From: Nostoc calcicola FACHB-3891
GTDB lineage: Bacteria; Cyanobacteriota; Cyanobacteriia; Cyanobacteriales; Nostocaceae
DNA length: 64,000 bases
NCBI RefSeq assembly: GCF_014697355.1
Contig: NZ_JACJRQ010000019.1
Coordinates: forward strand, 62,001-126,000
Direction: 5' to 3'
The notes under the pieces were generated by a model. It was not told the origin of the DNA. It saw nothing but the letters and a program-made list of their open reading frames with translations, and did not search any database. Within the stretch, counting starts at the first letter, position 1. Each line of letters opens with the position of its first letter. Below are positions 26,200 through 34,451 of the stretch, piece by piece. Both the position numbers and the translations under genes were made by a program.

Positions 26200-27873
26200 G
26201 TGTCACAGCCTAAGACTACCCAAGTTTCTCAATTTGATGCAATTGATGCCGCCTTGGCAGACCTAAAAGCTGGTCGTGTCATTGTTGTGGTAGATGATGA
26301 AAATAGAGAAAATGAAGGCGACTTGATTTGCGCTGCCCAATTTGCCACACCTGACATGATTAATTTTATGGCGGTGGAAGCTAGAGGGCTGATTTGTTTG
26401 GCAATGACAGGCGATCGCCTAGACGAATTAGACTTACCCTTGATGGTAAGCAATATTACAGATACTAACCAAACTGCCTTCACCGTCAGTATTGATGCCG
26501 GTCCACACTTGGGTGTGACTACAGGTATCTCAGCCGAAGACCGCGCCCGCACTATTCAAGTTACTCTCAATCCGGCGACAAAACCTACTGATTTACGTCG
26601 TCCTGGACACATTTTTCCGATTCGGGCTAAGGCTGGAGGCGTACTCAAACGCGCAGGACATACAGAAGCCGCTGTGGATTTAGCTAGGTTAGCAGGGTTA
26701 TACCCAGCCGGGGTAATTTGTGAAATTCAAAACCCTGATGGCTCAATGGCGCGGTTACAGCAGTTAATTGAATATGCTAAACTTCACAATTTAAAAATTA
26801 TTAGTATTGCAGATTTAATTAGTTATCGGCTCAAGCACGATCGCCTGGTGTATCGTGAGGTCATTACTAAGCTACCTAGTCAGTTCGGTCAGTTTGAAAT
26901 TTACGCCTACCGCCACACCTTGGACAATACAGAACACGTCGCAATTGTCAAGGGCGAGCCAGCTAATTTCAAAGATGAGCCGGTAATGGTGCGGATGCAC
27001 TCAGAATGCTTAACTGGTGATGCTTTGGGTTCTTTGCGCTGCGACTGTCGGATGCAGTTACAAGCAGCACTGAAAATGATTGAGAGTGCTGGTCAAGGTG
27101 TCGTTGTATACCTACGCCAAGAAGGACGGGGAATCGGCTTGATTAATAAGCTCAAAGCCTACTCTTTGCAGGATATGGGACTGGATACAGTAGAAGCCAA
27201 CGAGCGTTTAGGATTTCCTGCTGACTTGCGAGACTACGGTATGGGGGCGCAAATGCTCATGGATTTGGGTATACAAAAGATACGCCTAATTACCAACAAT
27301 CCCCGTAAAATTGCTGGAGTCAAGGGCTATGGATTGGAAGTAGTCGATCGCGTGCCATTATTAATTGAAGCGAATGACTACAATTCTTATTACCTGGCAA
27401 CCAAGGCTAAAAAGCTGGGTCACATGTTGTTACAGACTTATCTAGTAACAGTGGCAATTCACTGGCAAGATGACCCACAGTTGGTGACAAAACGCTATGA
27501 ACGCCTAGAGAAACTGCGACATTTAGCGAGAACCCACGATTTATTATTGCAGGAAGAAGCGCGTCCCTTGGCGATCGCTCTATTTGACGAGCCATCTCTA
27601 ACAATACACTTAGGTTTCGACCAGCCAAAAGTTGCTAGCTGTGATTGGTATCGCCAAAGCGGCCATCCTTACCTGCAAGCAATCTTCCAGATTCTAGATG
27701 AACTCGCAACGTTACCGTATATCCAGAAACTCGAATTTCTGATTTCTTCTGGTTGCGATCCTTTGAGCAATTTACAAGTTCAACTAGATCGGCAGATGTT
27801 CTTGGATGGTACACTGCCTTCATCGATTAGCGATCGCTTGGAGACACAGCAAATTTACAGCTTTAGCAAATAG
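26200..27873 (+). CDS. ribBA: Bifunctional DHBP synthase / GTP cyclohydrolase II (RibBA)
   Basis: It starts riboflavin synthesis from ribulose 5-phosphate and from GTP. RibB part: VVVDDENRENEGDLI (Mg ligands), TGISAEDRARTI, RPGHIFPIRAKAGGVLKRAGHTEAAVDLARLAGL. RibA part: VRMHSECLTGDALGSLRCDCRMQL (three zinc cysteines), VVYLRQEGRGIGL, GFPADLRDYGMGAQMLMDLGI, LITNNPRKIAGV. After the RibA domain come about 150 extra residues (from ATKAKKLGHMLLQTYL on) whose function I do not recognise; I recall such a tail in cyanobacterial RibBA. I choose the GTG at 26200 (557 aa, starting VSQPKTTQ); a TTG at 26161 would add 13 residues and has AGAAGAAA before it, so the start is uncertain. Confidence 0.93.
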   Translation: MSQPKTTQVSQFDAIDAALADLKAGRVIVVVDDENRENEGDLICAAQFATPDMINFMAVEARGLICLAMTGDRLDELDLPLMVSNITDTNQTAFTVSIDAGPHLGVTTGISAEDRARTIQVTLNPATKPTDLRRPGHIFPIRAKAGGVLKRAGHTEAAVDLARLAGLYPAGVICEIQNPDGSMARLQQLIEYAKLHNLKIISIADLISYRLKHDRLVYREVITKLPSQFGQFEIYAYRHTLDNTEHVAIVKGEPANFKDEPVMVRMHSECLTGDALGSLRCDCRMQLQAALKMIESAGQGVVVYLRQEGRGIGLINKLKAYSLQDMGLDTVEANERLGFPADLRDYGMGAQMLMDLGIQKIRLITNNPRKIAGVKGYGLEVVDRVPLLIEANDYNSYYLATKAKKLGHMLLQTYLVTVAIHWQDDPQLVTKRYERLEKLRHLARTHDLLLQEEARPLAIALFDEPSLTIHLGFDQPKVASCDWYRQSGHPYLQAIFQILDELATLPYIQKLEFLISSGCDPLSNLQVQLDRQMFLDGTLPSSISDRLETQQIYSFSK

Positions 27874-27921
27874 GGACAAATTATGTCCTGATAATCGCAG
27901 CATTTATCTAAATTTTTTATC

Positions 27922-27954
27922 TAGCTCTAGCCCTTTAGCTAGAGCTATTTGTTT
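27922..27954 (+). terminator. Intrinsic terminator after ribBA
   Basis: TAGCTCTAGC and GCTAGAGCTA form a 10-bp perfect stem with a 6-nt loop, followed by TTTGTTT, 48 bp after the ribBA stop codon. Confidence 0.8.
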
Positions 27955-28041
27955 ATCCCAAATCCGAGGGTTGAAGACCCCTACGTCCATACGTAGCGTA
28001 TTTTCAGTCGGGGTTGAAATCCCCTATTGAAAATGTCTTTC

Positions 28042-28072
28042 ATTTTGAATTTTGAATTTTGAATTTTGAATT
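28042..28072. repeat. Heptamer repeat (TTTTGAA)n
   Basis: About four copies of TTTTGAA in tandem in the gap between ribBA and the amidase gene; typical short tandem repeat of heterocystous cyanobacteria. Confidence 0.85.
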
Positions 28073-28239
28073 GTTAATATCCCTGTATGCTTAAATTAAT
28101 AATTCAACCTGAAAATAGTGCCTAAAACTTTTGCTATTTTCAACAATTTATGTTTCATGTGAACATAACTAATTAAGATTTAGCAATCCGATTTGATTTT
28201 TTAATTTATTTAGTTATCCATTATTCCCTTTGATTTATT

Positions 28240-29109
28240 TCATCTATAAATTGGTCTGACTTGACGGTAAAGACTGAGTAAATTTAGAAGCTTATTCCCA
28301 TCAAAATTTATTGGGTCAACTTTTTTACCAGAACGGTCTACTAGTTTGTGGGTAGTGATGCGATCTTCTGGAACTTGACTTTGAGCAATTAACCAAGCAA
28401 GAGAATTATATTGAGCTTCCGTGTAGCCGCTATGGGTTTCTTGGCTACCACTGTCATAACTATCTGGCGGTGTTTCTAAAGAAACATGATAAGCAAAATT
28501 ATTCACCGACGCTGGCAAATTTGGATTAGTCTGTACAGTTTCCAAACCCTGGAAACCCTCAAATACTGAGTTAGCTGCACCAAAAGCTCGCTTGTCTGGC
28601 GGTACTAAATAAACCACTGTCCCGTCTAGCTTAATTAAAGCGTGGTAACTTGCTTGCACACTTTCATCAGTATGAGCGACTTGAAAAAAATTAATTGCGC
28701 TAGAAGCAGAATAACCAGTTTCATGGATGACGATAATTGGTTGGTTGTTCACAGGTGTACCATTAGTGTCTGTGGTGTACCGTTCTCCATAGTTACTTGG
28801 GTCAACTGAGACAACTTGATAATTAGGTCTGTAGTGTGCAAAAGCTTGAGTGGTTACGTACCTTGCTAGAGGTTGATTCGTCTTGACTGGGGACTTGGGA
28901 ATATCTTGAGATTTCTGCTTTGGTTGTTTGGCAGATTGAAATTGCGCTTGTGGATATTGACTCCAGGCTGTAACCTCTGGTTTTGATGTATTAGATGTAG
29001 TTGTAATATTTTGTACTTGTGTCCCTCGTCCAATAAGCAGCACTATAACTAGAGCGGCGAACATTAGCGAGATCAACATTACTCTAGTCGCCCAGTCTGT
29101 AAACCTCAT
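28240..29109 (-). CDS. Membrane-anchored N-acetylmuramoyl-L-alanine amidase (Amidase_2/PGRP fold)
   Basis: A 289-residue protein with an uncleaved-looking N-terminal anchor (RVMLISLMFAALVIVLLIG) and a Pro/Gln-rich linker to about residue 100. The catalytic domain follows: PIIVIHETGYSASSAINFF (first zinc His), QASYHALIKLDGTVVYLV, NNFAYHVSLETP (second His), YTEAQYNSLAWLIAQS and RITTHKLVDRSGKKVDP (third His, with Lys/Asp as in family members). It should cleave the bond between muramic acid and L-alanine of peptidoglycan on the periplasmic side, in septum or wall remodelling. Single gene, starting at the ATG at 29109. Confidence 0.9.
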   Translation of the reverse strand: MRFTDWATRVMLISLMFAALVIVLLIGRGTQVQNITTTSNTSKPEVTAWSQYPQAQFQSAKQPKQKSQDIPKSPVKTNQPLARYVTTQAFAHYRPNYQVVSVDPSNYGERYTTDTNGTPVNNQPIIVIHETGYSASSAINFFQVAHTDESVQASYHALIKLDGTVVYLVPPDKRAFGAANSVFEGFQGLETVQTNPNLPASVNNFAYHVSLETPPDSYDSGSQETHSGYTEAQYNSLAWLIAQSQVPEDRITTHKLVDRSGKKVDPINFDGNKLLNLLSLYRQVRPIYR

Positions 29110-29726
29110 TTTTCTTATACTCGTACAATGATAGATATTAACTGATAGCTAAACTAAACTTTTCACGAAATCGGAAAAACCTATCTCGAAACTTTTAAAC
29201 TACAAGAGCTATCCATTAGTTAGGTATTTCTTAACAATCTGGAAATTCTTATAAGCCACAGAAAATTTAGACAGGCAAGTTGGCTCGTCTTTGTAGGGTA
29301 GTATAGCTAGCTGTACTACCCTACCGCCTATGGTATCGAAAGAATGAATCGCTATGTACCTTAATTTTAGTGAAAAATACGTTACTAGTATATGTTGGAA
29401 TCCTAAGTAATTGTTATGTAGGCTTCCTCCGTCTATAGAATTGTTTACAGCAATTTTCAGGTAAATAGACCACATTGTGGGGAAGGGGAAAGGGGGAAGG
29501 GGGAAGGGGGAAGGGGGAAAGGTTAAATTTATCCCTTTACCCTTTACCCTTTAACCTTTACCCCTGTTTTGAATTCTTACCCTTTTCCCCTTACCCTTTC
29601 CCCTTTCCCCCTTCTCTGTAAATACGAGCAAAATCATCGTGCTGTTATTTTCGCTATTTTTTTGGGAATCCTGTAGTTGTATCCCGACTGCATTTGTCAC
29701 TCAATCAGGTTAGGTAGGCATTATTT
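29110..29726. other. Gene-free region with a GTAGGG palindrome and heptamer arms
   Basis: Contains a 32-bp palindrome at 29293-29324 (GTAGGGTAGTATAGCT then its near reverse complement), a G-rich array (GGGGAAA/GGGGGAA units, 29473-29520) and a complementary C-rich array (CCCTTTA/CCCCTT units, 29526-29610). A short frame crossing the palindrome has no supporting features and is not called. Confidence 0.7.
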
Positions 29727-30368
29727 ATGCAACTCATCACCTCCTTAGATATTAGAAATTCCGAATATTTATCAAAAAATCGGCTTATCAGTTACCACCA
29801 TCAGTTGCGTTTAATTTTTTCACTGGGTAATCAAGTAAAGAATGTTTTGGAAATTGGGATTTTTAATTCACTGTTAACAGACTTATTGAAGAACAATGGA
29901 TATAACGTCGCCACTGCTGATGTTGATCCCAATCTCAAGCCAGACATGATTTTGGATCTGACCACAGATTTTTCGTTGCCAAAAGATAAATTTGATGCGA
30001 TCGTTTTGTTTCAAGTGTTGGAACACTTTCCTTATAAACAGTCAGAACAAGCCTTGAAAAAACTTGCACAAGCAACAAACAAATTTTTGGTGATTTCAAT
30101 TCCTTATTGCACTCAATATTTGTCATTGCAAATCAAAACTTCCTTCTCAGGTAGACCAAGGCATTTATTACTCAATGTGCCAAAATTCTGGAGTACAACG
30201 CCAGTGTGTGACGAGCATTACTGGGAAATGGGTCTGAAAGGTTATCCCAAGAAGCGGATTTTAAATTCCGTTGCTGAAGCTGGGTTAAGTATCAAACAAG
30301 AATTTATCGATCCTACCTATCCATACCATTATTTTTTGGTGTTAGAAAAAAATACTCGCAGTAGTTAG
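29727..30368 (+). CDS. SAM-dependent class I methyltransferase
   Basis: A 213-residue protein with a class I methyltransferase core: VLEIGIFNSLLTDLLKNNGY corresponds to motif I (E-x-G with a Gly to Asn/Ser relaxation), TADVDPNLKPDMILDLTTDF to the acidic loop, and KFDAIVLFQVLEHFPYKQSEQALKKL to motif III/IV of Methyltransf_11-like enzymes. The C-terminal third (PRHLLLNVPKFWSTTPVCDEHYWEMG) has the His/Tyr-rich lid of sugar- or lipid-modifying members. The substrate cannot be told. It ends just before a G-rich repeat block; it stands alone, and htpG follows on the same strand 301 bp later. Confidence 0.8.
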   Translation: MQLITSLDIRNSEYLSKNRLISYHHQLRLIFSLGNQVKNVLEIGIFNSLLTDLLKNNGYNVATADVDPNLKPDMILDLTTDFSLPKDKFDAIVLFQVLEHFPYKQSEQALKKLAQATNKFLVISIPYCTQYLSLQIKTSFSGRPRHLLLNVPKFWSTTPVCDEHYWEMGLKGYPKKRILNSVAEAGLSIKQEFIDPTYPYHYFLVLEKNTRSS

Positions 30369-30472
30369 GGAGTGGGGAGTGGGGGAGATGAGGGAGATGG
30401 GGGAGATGAGGGAGGTGGGGAGATGGGGAGAATTCCTAACTCTTGTAGAAACGCGATTAATCGCGTCTCTAC
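30367..30472. repeat. G-rich repeats plus a GTAGAA-type palindrome after the methyltransferase gene
   Basis: GGAGTGGGGAGTGGGGGAG-type repeats (30367-30430) precede a palindrome at 30445-30472: GTAGAAACGCGATT then AATCGCGTCTCTAC, with one mismatch. Confidence 0.75.
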
Positions 30473-30669
30473 TCAGCATTCTTCGGCTGGGGGGTAGGGA
30501 AATCCGAATCAGAGAATGGGGGCAAACAACGCTCAAACAACGAGCGATCGCTTAAGCTATGCTTTTAAAATCCTAATTGGTATCATGCTCTCTTGTATTC
30601 TCCGGGTTTATCCCTGAAAGCAGAGGGCGATATCATCATTTCAGATACTAACATCAAAGATTACGAATC

Positions 30670-32661
30670 ATGTTAGAACAAGGCACTATCAGTATTCATA
30701 CTGAGAATATTTTCCCGATCATTAAGAAGTCGCTCTACTCAGATCACCAAATCTTCTTGCGGGAACTGGTATCCAACGCTGTAGACGCCATCCAAAAACT
30801 GAAAATGGTATCCCGCGCTGGAGATTACACTGGAGACATCGGCGAACCAGAAATCGTAATTGCCATTGACAAAGATAACAAAACCCTCTCCATTTCCGAT
30901 AACGGTATCGGGATGACTGCCGAAGAAGTTAAGAAATATATCAATCAAGTTGCCTTTTCTAGTGCTGAAGAATTTATTCATAAGTATCAAGGCAAATCCG
31001 ATCAACCGATTATCGGTCACTTCGGTCTTGGCTTCTACTCTTCGTTCATGGTGGCGCAGAAAGTAGAAATTGATACTCTTTCCTACCAAGAAGCAGCGCA
31101 AGCGGTTCACTGGAGTTGCGATGGTTCTCCAGCATTCACCTTAGAAGACTCATCCCGAACAACTCGTGGCACCACAATTACTCTCAGCTTACAAGGAGAA
31201 GAAGAAGAATTTCTCGAATCAGCACGGATTAAGAATCTTGTCAAGACTTACTGTGACTTCATGCCAGTACCAATTAAGTTGGATGGAGAAGTATTAAATA
31301 AGCAAAAAGCACCTTGGCGAGAATCTCCGAACAACCTGAGTCAAGAAGAATATTTAGAGTTTTACCGCTATCTATATCCTTTTCAAGAAGAACCACTGTT
31401 GTGGGTACATCTCAACACTGACTATCCGTTTATCATCAACGGGATTTTGTATTTTCCCAAAATGAGACCGGATGTAGATGTTACCAAAGGGCAGATCAAG
31501 TTATTTTGCAATCAAGTTTTTGTTAGCGACAACTGCGAAGAAATTATCCCGCAATTTTTGATGCCGATGCGGGGTGTGATTGATAGCACCGATATTCCCC
31601 TGAACGTATCCCGCAGTGCATTGCAAGGCGATCGCACTGTGAAGCGAATCGGTGACTACATCGCCAAAAAAGTTGGCGATCGCCTCAAAGAACTTTTCCG
31701 CGACAACCGCGAACAATATACTAGTGTCTGGAAAGACCTCGGCACTTTTGTGAAATTCGGCGCTCTCAACGACGAGAAATTCAAAAAACAAATCGAAGAC
31801 ATCATCATCTTTCGCAGCACCGCCAAGCTAACAGAAAAAGCTGCTGCCGAAACTCCAGCAGTTGAAGTACAATCTGCTGAAGGGGATGCTTGGCAAGATG
31901 TCACTCCGACTTCATCCAATGATGAAAACTCAGCACCTACCAGCCCTTACACCACGCTGAAAGAATACTTAGAACGGAACAAAGAACGCCACGAAAACCG
32001 GGTTTTCTACAGCACTGATGAAGCAACCCAAGCTACATACATACAACTACACAAAAATCAAGGCTTGGAAGTCCTGTTTATGGACTCCTTCATCGATACC
32101 CACTTCATTAATTTCTTAGAGCGGGAATATAATGATGTCAAGTTTACGCGGGTAGACTCCGACTTAGATAATACTTTGCTGGAACAAGACAAAGCTACGG
32201 AAATTGTCGATCCCAAAACCAACAAAACCCGCAGTGAAACCATCAAAGAGTTATTTGAGAAATCCCTCAACAAACCCAAACTCAACATCCGCACCGAAGC
32301 CTTAAAATCAGACGATCCCCAAGGAACGCCACCGGCGATGGTGCTTTTACCAGAAATTCTCCGCCGCTTGCGGGAAATGAACGCCATGATGATGCAGCAA
32401 ACAGCAGAGTTTCCCGAAGACCACATTTTGCTGGTGAATACTGCTCATCCGCTGATTCAAAATCTGGCGCATCTGGGCCAAGGTAGTATCATTCAAGGTG
32501 ATGGTGAATCGCCTACAGATAACTTAGTGAAAATGATTTGCCAACACGTCTACGATTTAGCCCTGATGTCTCAAAAAGGCTTTGACGCTGATGGAATGAA
32601 ATCTTTTGTAGAGCGATCGAATGAAGTACTTACCAAGCTGACGGAACAAGCTAGTAAATAG
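30670..32661 (+). CDS. htpG: Hsp90 chaperone HtpG
   Basis: A 663-residue bacterial Hsp90. The N-terminal GHKL ATPase domain shows FLRELVSNAVDAIQKLK (catalytic Glu and Asn), ISDNGIGMTAEEV and IGHFGLGFYSSFMVA. The middle domain includes RPDVDVTKGQIKLFCNQVFVSDN and the ATP-contacting Arg in IPLNVSRSALQGD. A charged/low-complexity insert lies around 410-440 (AAAETPAVEVQSAEGDAW). The C-terminal dimerisation domain ends at ERSNEVLTKLTEQASK; no MEEVD, as expected for bacteria. ATG at 30670. It helps client folding under heat and light stress. No obvious heat-shock operator was seen upstream. Confidence 0.96.
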   Translation: MLEQGTISIHTENIFPIIKKSLYSDHQIFLRELVSNAVDAIQKLKMVSRAGDYTGDIGEPEIVIAIDKDNKTLSISDNGIGMTAEEVKKYINQVAFSSAEEFIHKYQGKSDQPIIGHFGLGFYSSFMVAQKVEIDTLSYQEAAQAVHWSCDGSPAFTLEDSSRTTRGTTITLSLQGEEEEFLESARIKNLVKTYCDFMPVPIKLDGEVLNKQKAPWRESPNNLSQEEYLEFYRYLYPFQEEPLLWVHLNTDYPFIINGILYFPKMRPDVDVTKGQIKLFCNQVFVSDNCEEIIPQFLMPMRGVIDSTDIPLNVSRSALQGDRTVKRIGDYIAKKVGDRLKELFRDNREQYTSVWKDLGTFVKFGALNDEKFKKQIEDIIIFRSTAKLTEKAAAETPAVEVQSAEGDAWQDVTPTSSNDENSAPTSPYTTLKEYLERNKERHENRVFYSTDEATQATYIQLHKNQGLEVLFMDSFIDTHFINFLEREYNDVKFTRVDSDLDNTLLEQDKATEIVDPKTNKTRSETIKELFEKSLNKPKLNIRTEALKSDDPQGTPPAMVLLPEILRRLREMNAMMMQQTAEFPEDHILLVNTAHPLIQNLAHLGQGSIIQGDGESPTDNLVKMICQHVYDLALMSQKGFDADGMKSFVERSNEVLTKLTEQASK

Positions 32662-32666
32662 TTGGG

Positions 32667-32840
32667 AATGGGGAGTGGGGAGTGGGGAGTTGGGAGTGGG
32701 GAGTTAGGAGTTAGGAGTTAGGAGTTAGGAGTTAGGAGTTAAGAATTATTCTCCTTGTCCCCTTGTCTCCCTCATCTCCCTCATCTCCCTCATCTCCCTC
32801 ATCTCCCTCATCTCCCGACTCCCCATTCCCCATTCCCTCT
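32667..32840. repeat. Heptamer arrays, G-rich arm then C-rich arm, after htpG
   Basis: GGGGAGT and GGAGTTA units (32667-32740) are followed by CTCCCTCATCTCCCTCAT units (32756-32840). The arms are largely complementary, so a long hairpin between htpG and rpmB is possible. Confidence 0.85.
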
Positions 32841-32907
32841 CCACTTCTGTTGTGTAAGTCCTAAAATGGAAAGGCTGTATTAAAATAACAATCTGGAGAT
32901 AGTTGCT

Positions 32908-33144
32908 ATGTCTCGTCGCTGTGACCTAACTGGTAAGAAAGCAAATAACGCTTTTTCTGTGTCCCACTCTCACCGTCGTACTAAACGCCTTCAGCACGCT
33001 AATCTACAAGTCAAGCGTGTTTGGTGGCCAAGCGGAAATCGCTGGGTAAAATTAAAGCTGTCTACTAAAGCAATCAAATCCCTAGAAACCAAAGGGATAG
33101 AAGCAATGGCAAAAGAAGCTGGTCTTAACTTGAATCATTACTAA
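32908..33144 (+). CDS. rpmB: 50S ribosomal protein bL28
   Basis: A 78-residue protein matching bacterial L28: MSRRCDLTGKKANNAFSVSHSHRRTKRLQHANLQ, then KRVWWPSGNRWVKLKLSTKAIKSLETKGIEAMAKEAGL. It belongs to the large ribosomal subunit. No zinc-binding cysteine quartet (only one Cys), so it is the zinc-free form. Preceded by GGAGATAG as ribosome-binding site. It is followed by a hairpin at 33180-33207. Confidence 0.97.
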   Translation: MSRRCDLTGKKANNAFSVSHSHRRTKRLQHANLQVKRVWWPSGNRWVKLKLSTKAIKSLETKGIEAMAKEAGLNLNHY

Positions 33145-33179
33145 TTTACTTGATTTCTAATCAGAGACTTTCGTGATTT

Positions 33180-33207
33180 GTAGGGTAGCACATCAGTGCT
33201 ACCCTAC
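33180..33207 (+). terminator. GTAGGG-type palindrome acting as probable rpmB terminator
   Basis: GTAGGGTAGCAC and GTGCTACCCTAC with ATCA between them, directly followed by TTTTTATATTTTG, 36 bp after the rpmB stop. Same repeat family as the other GTAGGG palindromes. Confidence 0.75.
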
Positions 33208-33241
33208 TTTTTATATTTTGAATGGTGATGGCGGTCTTTAA

Positions 33242-33307
33242 AGACGCGATAAATCAGACGCGATAAATTAGACGCGATAAATTAGACGCGATAAATCGCG
33301 TCTCTAC
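33242..33307. repeat. Palindrome left arm amplified four times (14-bp period)
   Basis: AGACGCGATAAAT occurs at 33242, 33256, 33270 and 33284 at exact 14-bp spacing, and only the last copy continues into the right arm ATCGCGTCTCTAC. This is a GTAGAG-type palindrome whose left arm has been multiplied. Confidence 0.85.
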
Positions 33308-33339
33308 ATGAGGGTTTTGGGTTGATTTTATCTGTATGA

Positions 33340-33993
33340 TTACTGTTGTATATGTTTTTGCACCCAAAGACGAAAAGCCTTGAGTGTTGCATTTCTACCT
33401 GCTGTTACACTTTGGTTAAGATATTGGGGAATTGTCTCAATTAGTGGGAATAAAGGAAAATTTAGGCTTTGCCCAGACTCTATATAATGCCCATCTCGCA
33501 GAATATTAATTTGCAGTTTTCCTCGTTCAAAACGCCAAAGTTCAGGCACTTTTAGTGCTTGATAAATATTACGATGAGTGCGAGAAGTAATATCGATTTC
33601 TAAAGCTAAATCTGGAGGGGGGTCTACTGTTAAATCTAGTCGCTTCTTCCCGCGAATTTTTGATTAATTTTTTATATAAAAACACTGATCGGGTTCTATA
33701 CCTTGAGCCATTGCTTGGTTTTTGAAAGTTGTAGAACCAAGGCATCTAAACTCAATATCTAATTCTTCCAAAAGCGCTTTGACTAAATCGCTAATAATTT
33801 CTTTGTCATATTCATATTCTGGCAGTGGTGCCATTATCTCTAATATTCCCCTGTCATAAGCAATTCGGGCTGCACGGTGTTCCCCTAATTCTTCTAGAAT
33901 TGTTTCCAATTCCTGCCAGGTTACATCTTGGAGTAGCACTCTTTGTCCCGGTGGAACGTGGATGCGCTTTAGTTCCAACAACATCGTCTCCAC
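33340..33993 (-). pseudogene. Uma2-family endonuclease broken by one in-frame TAA
   Basis: Read on the minus strand, 33993 down to 33340 is one frame of 218 codons encoding an Uma2-family (DUF820) protein: LLQDVTWQELETILEELGEHRAARIAYDRGILEIMAPLPEYEYDKEI, then LGSTTFKNQ, EPDQCFYIKN, a TAA stop (about 33664-33666), then SKIRGKKRLDL, DPPPDLALEIDIT (PD-ExK-type acidic residues) and PELWRFERGKL. The parts before and after the stop are in the same frame, so one nonsense change, for example CAA to TAA, is enough. Uma2 proteins are abundant in cyanobacteria with unclear roles. An intact relative is at 60663-61331. A shortened 109-aa product would lack the second half of the nuclease fold. Confidence 0.85.
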
Positions 33994-34152
33994 TCCCAGT
34001 AGCTCAAACTTAAATTTAGTTTACTCCAGTTGCCGAAGGGGCTGTGACCATTTTTGCTGCTTCATCGCTAAAATTGTCTGATGTTTACAATACGCAGCAG
34101 CATGTTGTTGGCGATCGCCTGCTTAAAAAATCTTCGTCAAAATATATGGAGA

Positions 34153-34180
34153 ATCTCGCTTATACGTATATAAGCGAGAT
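34153..34180. repeat. 12-bp perfect hairpin
   Basis: ATCTCGCTTATA, loop CGTA, TATAAGCGAGAT. It lies next to a second hairpin and is in no gene. Confidence 0.75.
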
Positions 34181-34187
34181 TTCCAGA

Positions 34188-34216
34188 AAAAAACCTCTAG
34201 AATCCCCAGAGGTTTT
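34188..34216 (-). terminator. Orphan intrinsic terminator (minus strand)
   Basis: On the minus strand AAAACCTCT, a 9-nt loop, AGAGGTTTT and further Ts make a textbook Rho-independent terminator, but no gene is visible just upstream on that strand. The plus strand also ends in TTTTGG, so weak two-way activity is possible. Confidence 0.6.
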
Positions 34217-34345
34217 GGTTCCTGATTTAGTTTCTACTTGTTACTACAAATTGTCCTCAGTCATTTCCTGATAGTGAAGAAAATTATTTTATTTACAGCT
34301 TGCCTACTGCTTACCGTTAGCTGTAACCCTGATTTTTAGGTTATG

Positions 34346-34451
34346 GCGGTTCTCGTTTACATGAGGTACACCCGTAAGGTGTAGGGGCACGGCACTGCCG
34401 TGCCCCTACACCTTACGATATAATGTTGTACCGCATATGAATGCGAACCCC
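34346..34451. mobile_element. Inverted-repeat element carrying a 45-bp palindrome
   Basis: Outer ends GCGGTTCTCG... and ...CGAACCCC are imperfect inverted repeats (about 18 of 24 positions by eye). The centre, 34373-34417, is CGTAAGGTGTAGGGGCACGG plus CA, one unpaired C, then the complementary 22-bp arm. The GTAGGGG palindrome family core sits at 34381-34409. Confidence 0.65.

Noticed and set aside
29209..29475. Minus-strand 88-codon frame before the methyltransferase gene
   Set aside because: It crosses a GTAGGG palindrome and starts in a repeat; no family likeness.
33340..33993. Frameshift in the first Uma2 gene
   Set aside because: Both halves are in the same frame (654 nt, divisible by three); a single stop codon explains the break.
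34044..34271. Plus-strand 75-codon frame in the gene-free region
   Set aside because: It runs over two hairpins and has no recognisable features.
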